Part shown: one piece after another, positions 1 to 8,230 of the stretch
Layout: each line of letters starts with the position of its first letter
Numbering within the stretch: position 1 is the first letter of the stretch
Origin: Neptuniibacter sp. 1_MG-2023
GTDB lineage: Bacteria; Pseudomonadota; Gammaproteobacteria; Pseudomonadales; Balneatricaceae
Assembly (NCBI RefSeq): GCF_030547185.1
Contig: NZ_JAUOQR010000001.1
Coordinates: 1 to 64,000, forward strand
Reading direction: 5' to 3'
Length of the DNA stretch: 64,000 nt
Program-made: the position numbers and the translations under genes
The notes under the pieces: generated by a model
Told to the model about the DNA's origin: nothing
Seen by the model: only the letters and a program-made list of their open reading frames with translations
The model's database searches: none

Positions 1-317
1 TGGGGGCAGCCTTCACGCAGCATCAATAAGCCGGTGGTGTGGTCGATCTGACTATCCATATAGACGATCGCAGCAATACCGGTATCGCGGATCGCACGAT
101 TAGGTTGCATAGGGCCAAAACTGGCCAACTGTTCACGAATATCGGGAGAGGTATTAAAGAGGATCCAGTTCTCGCCATCAACACTGACGGTAATAGAGGA
201 CTGTGTTCTAGTTTTTGCATTGATAGTGCCGGCACGCACGCCTGCACAGTTACGACAGTTACAGTTCCACTGAGGAAAACCGCCGCCAGCAGCTGAGCCT
301 AATACTTGTACTTTCAT
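1..317 (-). CDS. pqqB: Coenzyme PQQ biosynthesis protein PqqB (partial, runs off window)
   Basis: The first 105 residues of PqqB, a metallo-beta-lactamase-fold protein needed for pyrroloquinoline quinone synthesis. The start [19 protein letters not shown] and the following CxxC (NCRNC) are the family signature, and a DHTTGL stretch belongs to the metal-binding region. The start is ATG at 317. The gene is cut by the window edge, so completeness cannot be judged. It lies 201 bases downstream of pqqA on the same strand, the usual pqqA-pqqB order, and supplies the cofactor for the quinoprotein dehydrogenase at about 13-14.7 kb. Confidence 0.95.
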   Translation of the reverse strand, partial: MKVQVLGSAAGGGFPQWNCNCRNCAGVRAGTINAKTRTQSSITVSVDGENWILFNTSPDIREQLASFGPMQPNRAIRDTGIAAIVYMDSQIDHTTGLLMLREGCP

Positions 318-395
318 TATTATTCTTCTAGTTGGCTTATTTTATTACAGACGCTTTAGCATCAATAAAAATAAGAGGTGGAACTGAGCGCGAAA

Positions 396-458
396 GGCGC
401 CTAATCCAGAAAAAGCCATTCAATAAATTACTTTAAATTACAGCTATGATTAGGCGCC
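396..458. other. Inverted repeat between pqqA and pqqB
   Basis: GGCGCCTAATC (396-406) and GATTAGGCGCC (448-458) are perfect 11-bp inverted arms around a 41-base loop, inside the 201-base pqqA-pqqB gap. There is no T-tract, so this is not a classical terminator. An attenuating or mRNA-stabilising hairpin that yields more pqqA than pqqB message is an inference from its position. Confidence 0.55.
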
Positions 459-518
459 ATTCTTACACAACTTAAAAAATACAGTTGCGACCATCATCCG
501 GGGAAGATGAAATAGAGC

Positions 519-593
519 TTAACGGTTTGCGAAATACATAGTAACTTCAAAACCGATTCTTAGATCGCTATATGTTGGTTTAGACCATTTCAT
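519..593 (-). CDS. pqqA: PQQ precursor peptide PqqA (24 aa)
   Basis: A 24-codon gene beginning MKWSKPTYSDLRIGFEVTMY. It carries the invariant E-x-x-x-Y of PqqA (Glu16-Val-Thr-Met-Tyr20), the two side chains that are cross-linked to build PQQ. The length is typical of the family (about 22-29 aa). The start is supported by AGGAG five bases before the ATG. It is the first gene of a pqq operon that continues off the left edge with pqqB. A perfect TGCAACA-CC-TGTTGCA dyad sits about 56 bases upstream of the start codon, tying it to the proposed AcoR-like regulon. Confidence 0.93.
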   Translation of the reverse strand: MKWSKPTYSDLRIGFEVTMYFANR

Positions 594-648
594 AAGTAAC
601 TCCTATTATTAAATTTATTATCACTTGTTTTTCTATTGCTTCACAAAG

Positions 649-664
649 TGCAACACCTGTTGCA
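649..664. promoter_or_regulatory. Candidate activator box upstream of pqqA
   Basis: TGCAACACCTGTTGCA is a perfect dyad with 7-bp arms and a 2-bp spacer, matching the consensus TGCNACA-N2-TGTNGCA derived from this window at all 12 defined positions. The same dyad recurs before acoR, the DUF1097 gene, the aldehyde dehydrogenase and the Rieske operon. Binding by the AcoR-like protein is inferred. Confidence 0.55.
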
Positions 665-719
665 GAAGCGGACAGCTATTTGCGCATTACAGGCATTACA
701 CTTCTCATCAAAATAATAA

Positions 720-734
720 GCTAGATTCATGCCA
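720..734 (-). promoter_or_regulatory. Weak sigma54-like -24/-12 element for pqqA
   Basis: On the minus strand, TGGCAT-GAATC-TAGC has GG and GC in the right places and at the right spacing, but the -12 element is TAGC, not TTGC. The candidate box at 649-664 lies downstream of it, which is atypical. A sigma70-like alternative (TTGTGA, 18 bases, GATAAT) lies closer to pqqA. Either could be right. Confidence 0.3.
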
Positions 735-799
735 TTACATCAACTAACTCACTATTTAAAATTTTTATTTCCACTTACCAACGTCATATTTAAAAAACT

Positions 800-2584
800 T
801 TACAAAAGCACATCGGGATTAAAGCCCATAATTAATGCACCCCAGTGCCTACCACCCACAAAGACAGGAATTGATAACTCATTAAGTATCTCGCCCGTAT
901 CGCGTATATAAGTCTGCATAAGGAAAGGTTGCGTATGAGTTGCCCTCCGCTGTTCTGAGCGGGTATCAAAGAAAATCCGTCTATTACGGCTCTGAAGATT
1001 ATCAATTGAGAAATCCCCCGTCATAGGCTTAGACACTTTCTTATGATGCGTAGCTATATAACCACGCTGATCCACTAATACTGTATAGATAAACTCGGAG
1101 TTCAACTCTATAAAGCGATCAATGACAGCCTGAAAACAACCATCAAACTTATCCGTACAAGATGTTACAAATTTTGCTGGCTGCTGATCTGGATTAACCC
1201 GCTGATAATTAGTATCAAAAATATTACAGCGCTGACCAAGCTCTTCAAGCAATCCTTGCAGCTCACTATGAAAACCCCTGCCTTTCACAATAATGCTTTC
1301 AAATGCACCGTAGCCAATAATAAAACGAGATAACAACTCCTGGCTCTCCTCAGTCGATACCTCTAAATCATTAGAGAAACTTTGAGAATGCTCCATCTCC
1401 TGCTTAATCTCCGCAGAAATTTTAGTAATCAGATCCACCTGCTTATGGGAGCTTTTATTGGTATACGAAAGCTCATCAATCGCAGCACTAATACCGGACA
1501 ACTGACCATCCACCTGCTCAAAGTCGGTTACCAACTGACCAAACTGAATATTTGTTTGCTCAATAAACTGCCCCGTTGACTCAACATAACCCAAAATATT
1601 CTTAGCACTACTACCCGTATCTGATACTAGGGATGACATCTGTGAGATATTTTTATCAATCTCACTCGTAGCTGAACCCACTTTTTGAGCCAACCCCCTA
1701 ACCTCATCAGCCACAACCGCAAATCCTCGCCCAGCATCACCCGCACGCGCAGCTTCGATAGATGCATTAAGCGCTAACAGATTTGTTTGCTCAGAGAACT
1801 CCTGAACCATCAATAGTATTTGCGTTATATTTTGCGAATTTGCATGTAAGCTCGCGATTTTAGTTTGAAACTCACTAACTAGCTGATGAATGGCTTCAAC
1901 CTGCTCTTGGACCTTCAGCAGCTCTGAACTTGAGCCCCGCACATCATTAAGATTTGATGAGTTCTGCTCGCTTATCTGGATAGTACTTCTAGCGATCTCA
2001 TCTATAGCCTGAGTGGACTCACTGCTAGACTGAAAAACCTGATGCGCTTTATCCTCTTGATCACTTGCGTTATTACTTGCCTGCCCAATCACTTTTTTAA
2101 GACGCGCCGCCGACACCGCAATATTCACACTTCTCGAACGCGTATCCGCAATAATATCCTTAAGCTTTGAAGAGAACTCATTGTAACTCTGCGCCATGAC
2201 TGAAATTTCGTCACAAGTATAAACAGGCAGCGTTACCGATATATCTCCCCCCTTCTCCTTAATAGCACTTAAAACCCGAGTAATATCCTGAATCGGTTTG
2301 AGAAAAAGGTGGCGCATAAAAAAAATAGTGAAAATACCACCTGCTAAAGCCAATCCAACCGTGACTGAAGCAGATAACCAAAACACACCTAATGCATCCC
2401 CCAACAACTGCTTAGTCGAGTCGCCCACCTCAGCAGACAACAAAATCGACTCAACACTTTGCGTATGACGATAAACTAAAACCATCAAAATAATATTAGG
2501 AATGATCAGAAAAAGGACATTACCTACTATCTTTTTAGTAAGAGAATTAAATAAAGTCCGTTCAATACTTTTATATAAACTCAT
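800..2584 (-). CDS. Methyl-accepting chemotaxis protein with C-terminal cytoplasmic sensor
   Basis: A 594-residue chemoreceptor. Two membrane segments (about 22-40 and 67-90) flank a periplasmic loop of only about 25 residues. HAMP follows (about 91-150), then a long signalling coiled coil whose conserved hairpin reads EQTNLLALNASIEAARAGDA near 265-284. Unusually, about 150 residues follow the signalling domain. They contain two Cys (SCTDKFDGC), a Cache-like DQRGYIATHHKK stretch, and end GGRHWGALIMGFNPDVLL, so ligand sensing is probably cytoplasmic and C-terminal. It sits between the pqq genes and the AcoR-like regulator, which suggests taxis toward the substrate or its oxidation products. 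Its own promoter was not identified. Confidence 0.93.
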   Translation of the reverse strand: MSLYKSIERTLFNSLTKKIVGNVLFLIIPNIILMVLVYRHTQSVESILLSAEVGDSTKQLLGDALGVFWLSASVTVGLALAGGIFTIFFMRHLFLKPIQDITRVLSAIKEKGGDISVTLPVYTCDEISVMAQSYNEFSSKLKDIIADTRSRSVNIAVSAARLKKVIGQASNNASDQEDKAHQVFQSSSESTQAIDEIARSTIQISEQNSSNLNDVRGSSSELLKVQEQVEAIHQLVSEFQTKIASLHANSQNITQILLMVQEFSEQTNLLALNASIEAARAGDAGRGFAVVADEVRGLAQKVGSATSEIDKNISQMSSLVSDTGSSAKNILGYVESTGQFIEQTNIQFGQLVTDFEQVDGQLSGISAAIDELSYTNKSSHKQVDLITKISAEIKQEMEHSQSFSNDLEVSTEESQELLSRFIIGYGAFESIIVKGRGFHSELQGLLEELGQRCNIFDTNYQRVNPDQQPAKFVTSCTDKFDGCFQAVIDRFIELNSEFIYTVLVDQRGYIATHHKKVSKPMTGDFSIDNLQSRNRRIFFDTRSEQRRATHTQPFLMQTYIRDTGEILNELSIPVFVGGRHWGALIMGFNPDVLL

Positions 2585-2990
2585 ATATCCACTGCTCTTC
2601 TTTTTATAATTATCTTTAAGAACTCAACCCAAAGCACTCGCTAGCAGACTTCAAAATTACTAGAAACTACTTTTTAACAACGAGTTATGAGTAACAACCA
2701 AAGCTGTTAATCATCAAGATATATGCCAAAAGCAAAGAAGAGAGAACAAAAGAGCAGCAACTAGTTGAAAAAGAACAAGTAAATAAAAGAGCTGGATAAA
2801 AAAACAAAAAAGAAGATATAAACACCCATAGCGCTTCAGCAAAGACAAGACAGACCGCCTAGCACTATACAAAATCCCAGAAAAGAGAATCAAATAGAGG
2901 GAAAATAAAATAATCCACTAAAGAAAACAAAAATCGACATCGACAACCTACCGCCAACACTATAGATTGCCAGCTCTCTATGAGCGATAC

Positions 2991-3006
2991 TGCTACATGT
3001 GTAGCA
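2991..3006. promoter_or_regulatory. Candidate activator box 1 upstream of acoR-like gene
   Basis: TGCTACATGTGTAGCA has perfect 7-bp inverted arms and a 2-bp spacer, matching the window consensus at 12 of 12 defined positions. It lies about 330 bases upstream of the sigma54 promoter at 3319-3333, a normal enhancer distance for a sigma54 activator. Autoregulation is inferred. Confidence 0.55.
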
Positions 3007-3029
3007 ACAATCATCTAATGTTTCATATT

Positions 3030-3045
3030 TGACACACCTGTCTCA
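3030..3045. promoter_or_regulatory. Candidate activator box 2 upstream of acoR-like gene
   Basis: TGACACACCTGTCTCA matches the same dyad at 10 of 12 defined positions. It is displaced 39 bases from box 1, close to four helical turns, so the two dyads could lie on the same DNA face. Confidence 0.45.
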
Positions 3046-3318
3046 TTTCAACTCAAGATGTAAAATGCGCACCCGTCTGATAAAAAAAGAAACATTTGAT
3101 TCAGCGCTGCAACAGACCGGTGCATAAAAACAACAATCGACTTATTTAAGTTTTAATTATCAAATAGTTAGAAAATATAAACACAAGGTGTTTTTTTTAG
3201 ATCGCAATAAAAACGCCTCAATATTCCAACCAATTCGCATAGAAAAATTATACAATTTAAGACCAAGTTAGGAGCCAATTAACTATGCAAATCACACACA
3301 TAAAAGAAAGAATTAGGC

Positions 3319-3333
3319 TGGCATACATCCTGC
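3319..3333 (+). promoter_or_regulatory. Sigma54 promoter of acoR-like gene
   Basis: TGGCAT-ACATC-CTGC, a -24/-12 element with exact spacing, about 140 bases before the regulator ATG. The activator gene itself therefore appears to be sigma54-dependent, hence autoregulated. Confidence 0.6.
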
Positions 3334-3474
3334 AAAGATTTCATGAACAATGTAGCCAAACATTGTTACAGTAGAACTCGTATAACAAAAATAAAAAGCC
3401 TTACGACTTAAATAGCTGAAAGCATTCTCTTTCACCTATATAAATAAGATTGTTAAGGCAGGAGCGAATCCAGC

Positions 3475-5460
3475 ATGAGAAATATGCCACAAATAAATGG
3501 CACCAAGGACGTTGTCGCCTACGTAACAGGGAATTTCCAAGATCGAAAATTCACCCCCGGAGATCGTATAGCACGGTCATGGGAGAGAAGCCTATTAAAG
3601 CACGGCCTAGATCCAAAAACCCCTCGACCGGTAGATATCCTGACTCAGTATGAGATTCAAGAACAGTTACAACTTCACGAAGATTACCTGAATATTGCCC
3701 GAAATGGATTGACCGGCCTATCAAAACGAATTGCCGACGCTGGTTTCTCCGTTCTATTAACGGACGAATCAGGTTTAACCTTAGATGCACGACTCCCTAA
3801 AATGTCCAAAGAAATTTGGCAAAGCGCCGGTCTATTGGTTGGCTCAACGTGGGGGGAATCACAAGCAGGCACAAACGGCATAGGCACTTGCTTAGAAGAA
3901 AAAGAGTCCATGATAATTCATCATCATGAACACTTTTTTGCCAACCATAGCCAGTTAAGCTGTTCAGTTACCCCTATTTTTGATCCACTAGGCAACCTAA
4001 AAGGCTGCCTCAATGCCTCATGCCTTAATGCTTCAGGCAGCAAAGAAAGCCAATTTTTAACCCTGCAGATGATCTGCATGTATGGCCGAATGATTGAGAA
4101 TAGTTATTTCCGTCAAACCTATCGTGGCCAGATCACCATGAACGTAAAAGAGACCAATAACTTTTCCGATCTGGCACAAGAACAATTACTAGCCATCAAT
4201 GAACGCGGCGTTGTGATCGGGGCTAACCGCTCTGCGTTTGCAGAATACGAGCACCTCCTTGATAGAGACCAACAACTCTTAGGCATGCAAATTGAAGATA
4301 TTGTTGGCTTAAATGTGGATCAACTACTCACCCAAAGTAACGGAGGCGCATTAACCGTTAGGCATCAATCGCCAAAATTACTGGACGAGATAGAGATAGC
4401 CATTCGCGTACCGGCCAACAAGCTAATAACAGCCTCTAATGAAAATGCAATTATAAAACCTAAAGAAGCACATAAACACAAACACCCGACTTTAGAAGAG
4501 CTAGCAGGCGAAGACGAGGGAGTACTTCGCAATGTTCAGCAGATAAGACATGTCATAAATAAGGACATTCCTATCCTAATAACCGGTGAAACAGGGACAG
4601 GCAAAGAAGCCTTTGCTCGCGCTATTCACGACGCAAGCGATAAAAAGAACGGTCCTTTCATCGCATTAAATTGTGCTGCGATTCCAGAATCTTTAATAGA
4701 AAGTGAACTCTTTGGTTATAAAAGCGGCTCCTTTACCGGCGCAAACCGAAAAGGAATGAAGGGTAAACTTGAACAGGCTAACGGCGGGACCATCTTCCTA
4801 GATGAGATAGGTGATATGCCAGCACAACTACAAACTCGTTTACTACGCGCCTTAGCGGAACGCGAGATAATGCCTTTAGGTGCAACCGCCCCCATAACTC
4901 TAGATATACAAGTTATCTCTGCAACACATCAAGACCTAATGCAGCATATTAAAGACAAATTATTCCGCGAGGACTTTTATTATCGACTCAACGGCATGTC
5001 ACTAAAACTACCAGCCCTTCGAAATCGCAATGATAAAGACTTTATTATTGATTGCATTCTTGATCGAGAACTAGGTGGCTCTGCTGATGTAGTCTTTGCC
5101 CCTCAGGCTCGACAGATACTTCACGACTATCACTGGCCTGGTAATATACGCCAACTAGCTAACGTACTACGCTACGCTTTAGCTGTATCAAAAGAAAAAC
5201 ACATTACAATTGATGATCTACCTATTGAAGTTCGTGCATCGAAAGAGCTCTTCAAGGAAGAGGAAGTCATCCCTGAAACAGAGAAACCAATGAGTCTATC
5301 TGATTTTGTAAATGATGAGGAAGGACGCCGCCTAGTCGATGCATTACGTCAATATCGCTGGAATATCACTCAAGTCTCTGAAGAATTGAATATTTGCCGC
5401 TCAACCGTTTATCGAAAAATGAAAAAATATAACATCGTTCAACCGAATGATATCTATTGA
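3475..5460 (+). CDS. acoR: AcoR-type sigma54-dependent transcriptional activator
   Basis: A 661-residue enhancer-binding protein with the AcoR layout: GAF sensor (about 70-210), a PAS-like linker region (about 235-320), AAA+ ATPase (about 340-570) and a C-terminal Fis-type helix-turn-helix (about 610-655, NITQVSEELNICRSTVYRKM). Walker A is GETGTGKE (371-378) and Walker B TIFLDE (439-444). The sigma54-contact loop reads GSFTGA (418-423), with Ser instead of the usual Ala of GAFTGA. The start is ATG at 3475 behind AGGAG. AcoR family members activate acetoin and alcohol catabolic operons. Here sigma54 promoters and a shared dyad precede most surrounding operons, so it is the likely master regulator. 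The inducer is unknown. Confidence 0.88.
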   Translation: MRNMPQINGTKDVVAYVTGNFQDRKFTPGDRIARSWERSLLKHGLDPKTPRPVDILTQYEIQEQLQLHEDYLNIARNGLTGLSKRIADAGFSVLLTDESGLTLDARLPKMSKEIWQSAGLLVGSTWGESQAGTNGIGTCLEEKESMIIHHHEHFFANHSQLSCSVTPIFDPLGNLKGCLNASCLNASGSKESQFLTLQMICMYGRMIENSYFRQTYRGQITMNVKETNNFSDLAQEQLLAINERGVVIGANRSAFAEYEHLLDRDQQLLGMQIEDIVGLNVDQLLTQSNGGALTVRHQSPKLLDEIEIAIRVPANKLITASNENAIIKPKEAHKHKHPTLEELAGEDEGVLRNVQQIRHVINKDIPILITGETGTGKEAFARAIHDASDKKNGPFIALNCAAIPESLIESELFGYKSGSFTGANRKGMKGKLEQANGGTIFLDEIGDMPAQLQTRLLRALAEREIMPLGATAPITLDIQVISATHQDLMQHIKDKLFREDFYYRLNGMSLKLPALRNRNDKDFIIDCILDRELGGSADVVFAPQARQILHDYHWPGNIRQLANVLRYALAVSKEKHITIDDLPIEVRASKELFKEEEVIPETEKPMSLSDFVNDEEGRRLVDALRQYRWNITQVSEELNICRSTVYRKMKKYNIVQPNDIY

Positions 5461-5474
5461 TTCTTTAATGACGA

Positions 5475-5513
5475 ATCTTAAGGCTGGGAATGCCTCATTT
5501 CCAGCCTTAAGAT
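5475..5513 (+). terminator. Hairpin downstream of acoR-like gene
   Basis: ATCTTAAGGCTGG (5475-5487) and CCAGCCTTAAGAT (5501-5513) form a perfect 13-bp stem, 14 bases after the stop. No T-run follows, so it is a terminator-like or stabilising hairpin, not a textbook intrinsic terminator. Confidence 0.55.
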
Positions 5514-5679
5514 AGATAAAACATCTACTTATTATTCACCATTTTCATACGAACGCCCTTCAAAAACTTACCACTCAGACTTCATGCTAATTGGCATAAC
5601 ACCTGCATTAAATTTATCGATTAAAAGCAAATCTATGAATTTATCACTTAGAATTGATAGATCAACGGAGAAAATAAAA

Positions 5680-6135
5680 ATGTTAAAAAAAATACTGCCA
5701 TTGTTTTTTATTATTTGTTGTTTTAGTGCGCACGCTTCTGACATAGCAAACACTAAAGAGTCATTATTGGAACGCTTTTTAGCAGCCCATGAGGCCAAAA
5801 ACTATTCTGATATAGAAGCTTTAGTAAATTGGGAAGGTGTCAGAAAATATAAAGCCAAAATGGTACGTGTTTATACACGTAACAACTTTGGCCGCAAAGT
5901 AGCGAAAACCGAGTTTGAAGAAGCTGATACTGAGTTCTTAAATAACTTCTCTGTAGGTAACAAAAAATATCATAGCAATATGCCTGTTACACATTTAATG
6001 AGAATCTACTTTGAAAACAGCGACAAAGAAAGCAAAACAAGCAAAGAAGAAGAGTATAATTCTGTTGTATACCTTGTTGGAAAAAGCGATGAAGGTTATA
6101 AAATAGCAATCACGCTTGATGAGAAAAAATCTTAA
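5680..6135 (+). CDS. Small exported protein of unknown function
   Basis: A 151-residue protein. I chose ATG 5680 because GGAG lies 10 bases upstream and the product then opens with a signal peptide (MLKKILPLFFIICCFSAHA, then Ser). A longer in-frame reading starts at 5584 but would bury the signal. The mature part is about 130 charged residues with no recognised domain; a TNNFGRKV-like basic patch and a Ser/Lys/Glu-rich loop are visible. It stands alone between the regulator and a porin and ends at a strong terminator. The function is unknown; an envelope or periplasmic location is inferred. Confidence 0.7.
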   Translation: MLKKILPLFFIICCFSAHASDIANTKESLLERFLAAHEAKNYSDIEALVNWEGVRKYKAKMVRVYTRNNFGRKVAKTEFEEADTEFLNNFSVGNKKYHSNMPVTHLMRIYFENSDKESKTSKEEEYNSVVYLVGKSDEGYKIAITLDEKKS

Positions 6136-6157
6136 TTTAAAATACCTTTTAAAAATA

Positions 6158-6187
6158 AAAGCACTTTAAATAAGTGCTTTTTTTTAT
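6158..6187 (+). terminator. Intrinsic terminator
   Basis: AAAGCACTT / AAGTGCTTT stem (6158-6166, 6172-6180) followed by a run of T; it closes the preceding small exported-protein gene. Confidence 0.8.
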
Positions 6188-6194
6188 CAGAGAA

Positions 6195-6330
6195 TGCTAC
6201 ATATGTTTCTTAAAAGATACAGATGAAACATATAATGCAACAATTACAACATCTCTCCCTATATTAAAAAAACAAAACAAAAAAAGAACAGTTGTCGCAA
6301 ATTTAAAACATTAATGCGACATATGATTTA
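6195..6330. promoter_or_regulatory. Cluster of activator half-sites and dyads upstream of porin
   Basis: Four degenerate copies of the regulon dyad: 6195-6210 (TGCTACA-TA-TGTTTCT), 6224-6239 (TGAAACA-TA-TAATGCA), 6284-6299 (right arm TGTCGCA perfect) and 6315-6330 (left arm TGCGACA perfect). They lie 110-245 bases upstream of the sigma54 promoter at 6439-6453. The rest of this 408-base gap is A-rich and holds no other gene. Confidence 0.5.
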
Positions 6331-6438
6331 CAAAAAAACAGACACTAGAAAAAACATTTAGTTCAAAATAAATACAAAAAAATCATTTCTCCTTATTTTT
6401 CAAAAACATATAAATAAAAATCCCACTAAAAACACATC

Positions 6439-6453
6439 TGGCACAGCAATTGC
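6439..6453 (+). promoter_or_regulatory. Sigma54 promoter of porin gene
   Basis: TGGCAC-AGCAA-TTGC, a perfect match to the -24/-12 consensus, 91 bases before the porin ATG. Confidence 0.8.
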
Positions 6454-6543
6454 GATATTAAAGTCGGCTAGAGTAATTAAATTTAATTATTTTAAAAAAC
6501 CAAAACAAAAACTTACTTATAAAAAAGTTAGGGGGATTCGTTA

Positions 6544-7761
6544 ATGAAACGAACACTAATCAACATGAATGTTGCCGCTGCAATTCTTGCTATGTCCGCT
6601 GTAGCAACGACAGCAACTGCTGCAGAATTCATGGATGGAAAAATCAAAATCAGTGGCGCGGCTATGCAGTCATGGCAATCAGGCATTGATGTAGAAGGAG
6701 CAGCAGCTAATCCTGCTGATGCATCCTCAGATTCTGCATTCCAACGCATGCGCTTTGCATTGAACATCAATGCTCAAATAGCTGAAAATGTTTCCGTATT
6801 CGCTGAGTTAGCTGAAGAACCTAACGACTGGAATAATGGTAGCGCTGCAATTAGCCAAGATCTAGGCTGGATTCAATTCGACCTACCTAACAACACAGGT
6901 GTTCGCTTAGGTAACGTTGTTTCAACAACTCAAAACTTTATCCGCTACTCAGATGGTGCTGCTGTACAAAGCAACCCGTTCGTAGGTAACGGTCTAGTCG
7001 ACATGATTACTGCTGAGGAAGGCCTATGGGCTTACGGTTCTCACAATCTATCTGGCGGCACAAACGTAACTTGGGATGCTGTATTAGCAACACCAGATTT
7101 CTTCACAGATTTCTCTGCAGGTCACGGTTATAACCTTGGTTTACGCGGTACTATCAACCTAGAAAGTGGTCTTTCTTTTGGTGCTGGTACATTTAAAACT
7201 AACCACGATCAAGCATCAGTTACTGGCAAAACAGCTGGTTCATTGATTGCTGTTGGTGATGGCGATAACTATCAGTTCGCAAGCACTGCTCCAAACGCAC
7301 GTGCAACACACCCACTGATCGTTCCAGGTGTTGATGCCTTCATTTGGCAGGCTGATGTTCAATATAAAGCTAACAACTTCCTTGTACACGGCCTTATCGG
7401 TCAAGCGGAAGATGATTATAGCTGGGCAGGCGGCCAAGGCGCATTCGATACAACATACGTAGCTCAAAAGTCTAAAATGGCATTCTGGTCTATCGAAGGT
7501 AAATACGATATCAGCAATGACTTCTATCTTGCTGCTCGTTATGCTGAATCAGAGAACAAAAGTGCCGGTATCAGCGGCCCTAACGAAGCGACTCGTTTAC
7601 AAGTTGGCGCTGGCTACTGGATGAACGATTCTACTTTATTTAAAGCTGAATATGTTAAACAGGAAGAAGATCAGTTCTCCGGCGGTGGCGCTACAGACTC
7701 TAGCGTTGCTGGCGGCGCAGAGTGGGATGGCTTAATCGTCGAAGCATCTGTAACTTTCTAA
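6544..7761 (+). CDS. Outer-membrane porin-like beta-barrel protein
   Basis: A 405-residue protein with a signal peptide (cleavage near ATTATAAEF, about residue 27) and the alternating hydrophobic pattern of an outer-membrane barrel. It ends VEASVTF, with the C-terminal Phe that BAM recognises. The N-terminal half contains porin-like strands (FQRMRFALNINAQIAENVSV; LGWIQFDL). The start is fixed by AGGGGGA upstream of ATG 6544. It has a perfect sigma54 promoter and activator-like half-sites, so it probably admits the substrate of the alcohol-oxidation regulon. It is not closely similar to the second porin at 21.4 kb. Substrate specificity cannot be read from sequence. Confidence 0.8.
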   Translation: MKRTLINMNVAAAILAMSAVATTATAAEFMDGKIKISGAAMQSWQSGIDVEGAAANPADASSDSAFQRMRFALNINAQIAENVSVFAELAEEPNDWNNGSAAISQDLGWIQFDLPNNTGVRLGNVVSTTQNFIRYSDGAAVQSNPFVGNGLVDMITAEEGLWAYGSHNLSGGTNVTWDAVLATPDFFTDFSAGHGYNLGLRGTINLESGLSFGAGTFKTNHDQASVTGKTAGSLIAVGDGDNYQFASTAPNARATHPLIVPGVDAFIWQADVQYKANNFLVHGLIGQAEDDYSWAGGQGAFDTTYVAQKSKMAFWSIEGKYDISNDFYLAARYAESENKSAGISGPNEATRLQVGAGYWMNDSTLFKAEYVKQEEDQFSGGGATDSSVAGGAEWDGLIVEASVTF

Positions 7762-7771
7762 CAGGTAAAGA

Positions 7772-7797
7772 TGGGAGCCCCCCCCTTCGGGCTCCCA
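7772..7797 (+). terminator. GC-rich hairpin after porin
   Basis: TGGGAGCCC (7772-7780) pairs with GGGCTCCCA (7789-7797), 11 bases past the stop. The T-tract is weak, but two further hairpins follow. Confidence 0.65.
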
Positions 7798-7845
7798 CCT
7801 TACTAGCTAGAGAATTTCTTCATCAATTCACCCTCCGGTGATCTT

Positions 7846-7872
7846 GAGCACCTTTTTAAGGTGCTCTTTTTT
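7846..7872 (+). terminator. Intrinsic terminator
   Basis: GAGCACCTT / AAGGTGCTC stem (7846-7854, 7858-7866) followed by six T. Confidence 0.8.
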
Positions 7873-7939
7873 CACCTTTGAAGAAAACATACTGCCTCAG
7901 TTTTCTTCAAAACTACTGTCACGACAGCAGTGGCTTTGG

Positions 7940-7975
7940 CCTGCCTAAGTTCGCACTCTGAGGCAGGTCCTTTTT
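7940..7975 (+). terminator. Third terminator-like hairpin
   Basis: CCTGCCT (7940-7946) and AGGCAGG (7961-7967) followed by TCCTTTTT. This makes three consecutive hairpins between the porin and the aldehyde dehydrogenase, consistent with insulation of the two sigma54 units. Confidence 0.6.
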
Positions 7976-8009
7976 GTGTATATAGAGTTGCTAAATAAAA
8001 CATGTAAAA

Positions 8010-8025
8010 AGTAACAAATGTTGCA
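8010..8025. promoter_or_regulatory. Candidate activator box upstream of aldehyde dehydrogenase
   Basis: AGTAACAAATGTTGCA: the right arm TGTTGCA is perfect, 10 of 12 defined positions overall. It lies about 140 bases before the sigma54 promoter. Nothing else is seen in the 7976-8230 gap. Confidence 0.45.
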
Positions 8026-8165
8026 TTTCTAAAACACTAATCTCTCCGCTGCGTCGTTCCTTTCTTAATAATATTAACTTTTAGTAAAAATCCACCTAAA
8101 ACTAAAAAATACATATATTTAACAGACAATTACGTTTAAATATTTTTATTCAGACACTTAAAATC

Positions 8166-8180
8166 TGGCACATATACTGC
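8166..8180 (+). promoter_or_regulatory. Sigma54 promoter of aldehyde dehydrogenase gene
   Basis: TGGCAC-ATATA-CTGC, correct -24/-12 spacing, 51 bases before the start codon. Confidence 0.75.
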
Positions 8181-8230
8181 TGAATAAACCACTTCATAAT
8201 AAAACTAATGAGTAGCCAATGGAGCAATGT

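Larger units (their letters stand above)
2585..3474. other. 890-base intergenic region between chemoreceptor and acoR-like gene
   Basis: Very A-rich, especially 2720-2945, with no convincing ORF or RNA gene. It holds two activator-type dyads (2991-3006, 3030-3045), an isolated half-site TGCAACA (3108-3114) and a sigma54 promoter (3319-3333) for the rightward regulator gene. No sigma54 or sigma28 promoter for the leftward chemoreceptor was found. Confidence 0.6.

Noticed and set aside
39-296. Open frame of 85 codons on the plus strand over pqqB
   Set aside because: Antisense to an unmistakable PqqB N-terminus; no ribosome site or recognised motif.
729-911. 60-codon open frame overlapping the chemoreceptor end
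   Set aside because: Runs antisense into a well-supported chemoreceptor gene and crosses its stop; no supporting signal.
2720-2945. A-rich stretch considered as a possible origin or curved-DNA element
   Set aside because: No repeats, DnaA boxes or phased A-tracts that could be supported by reading.
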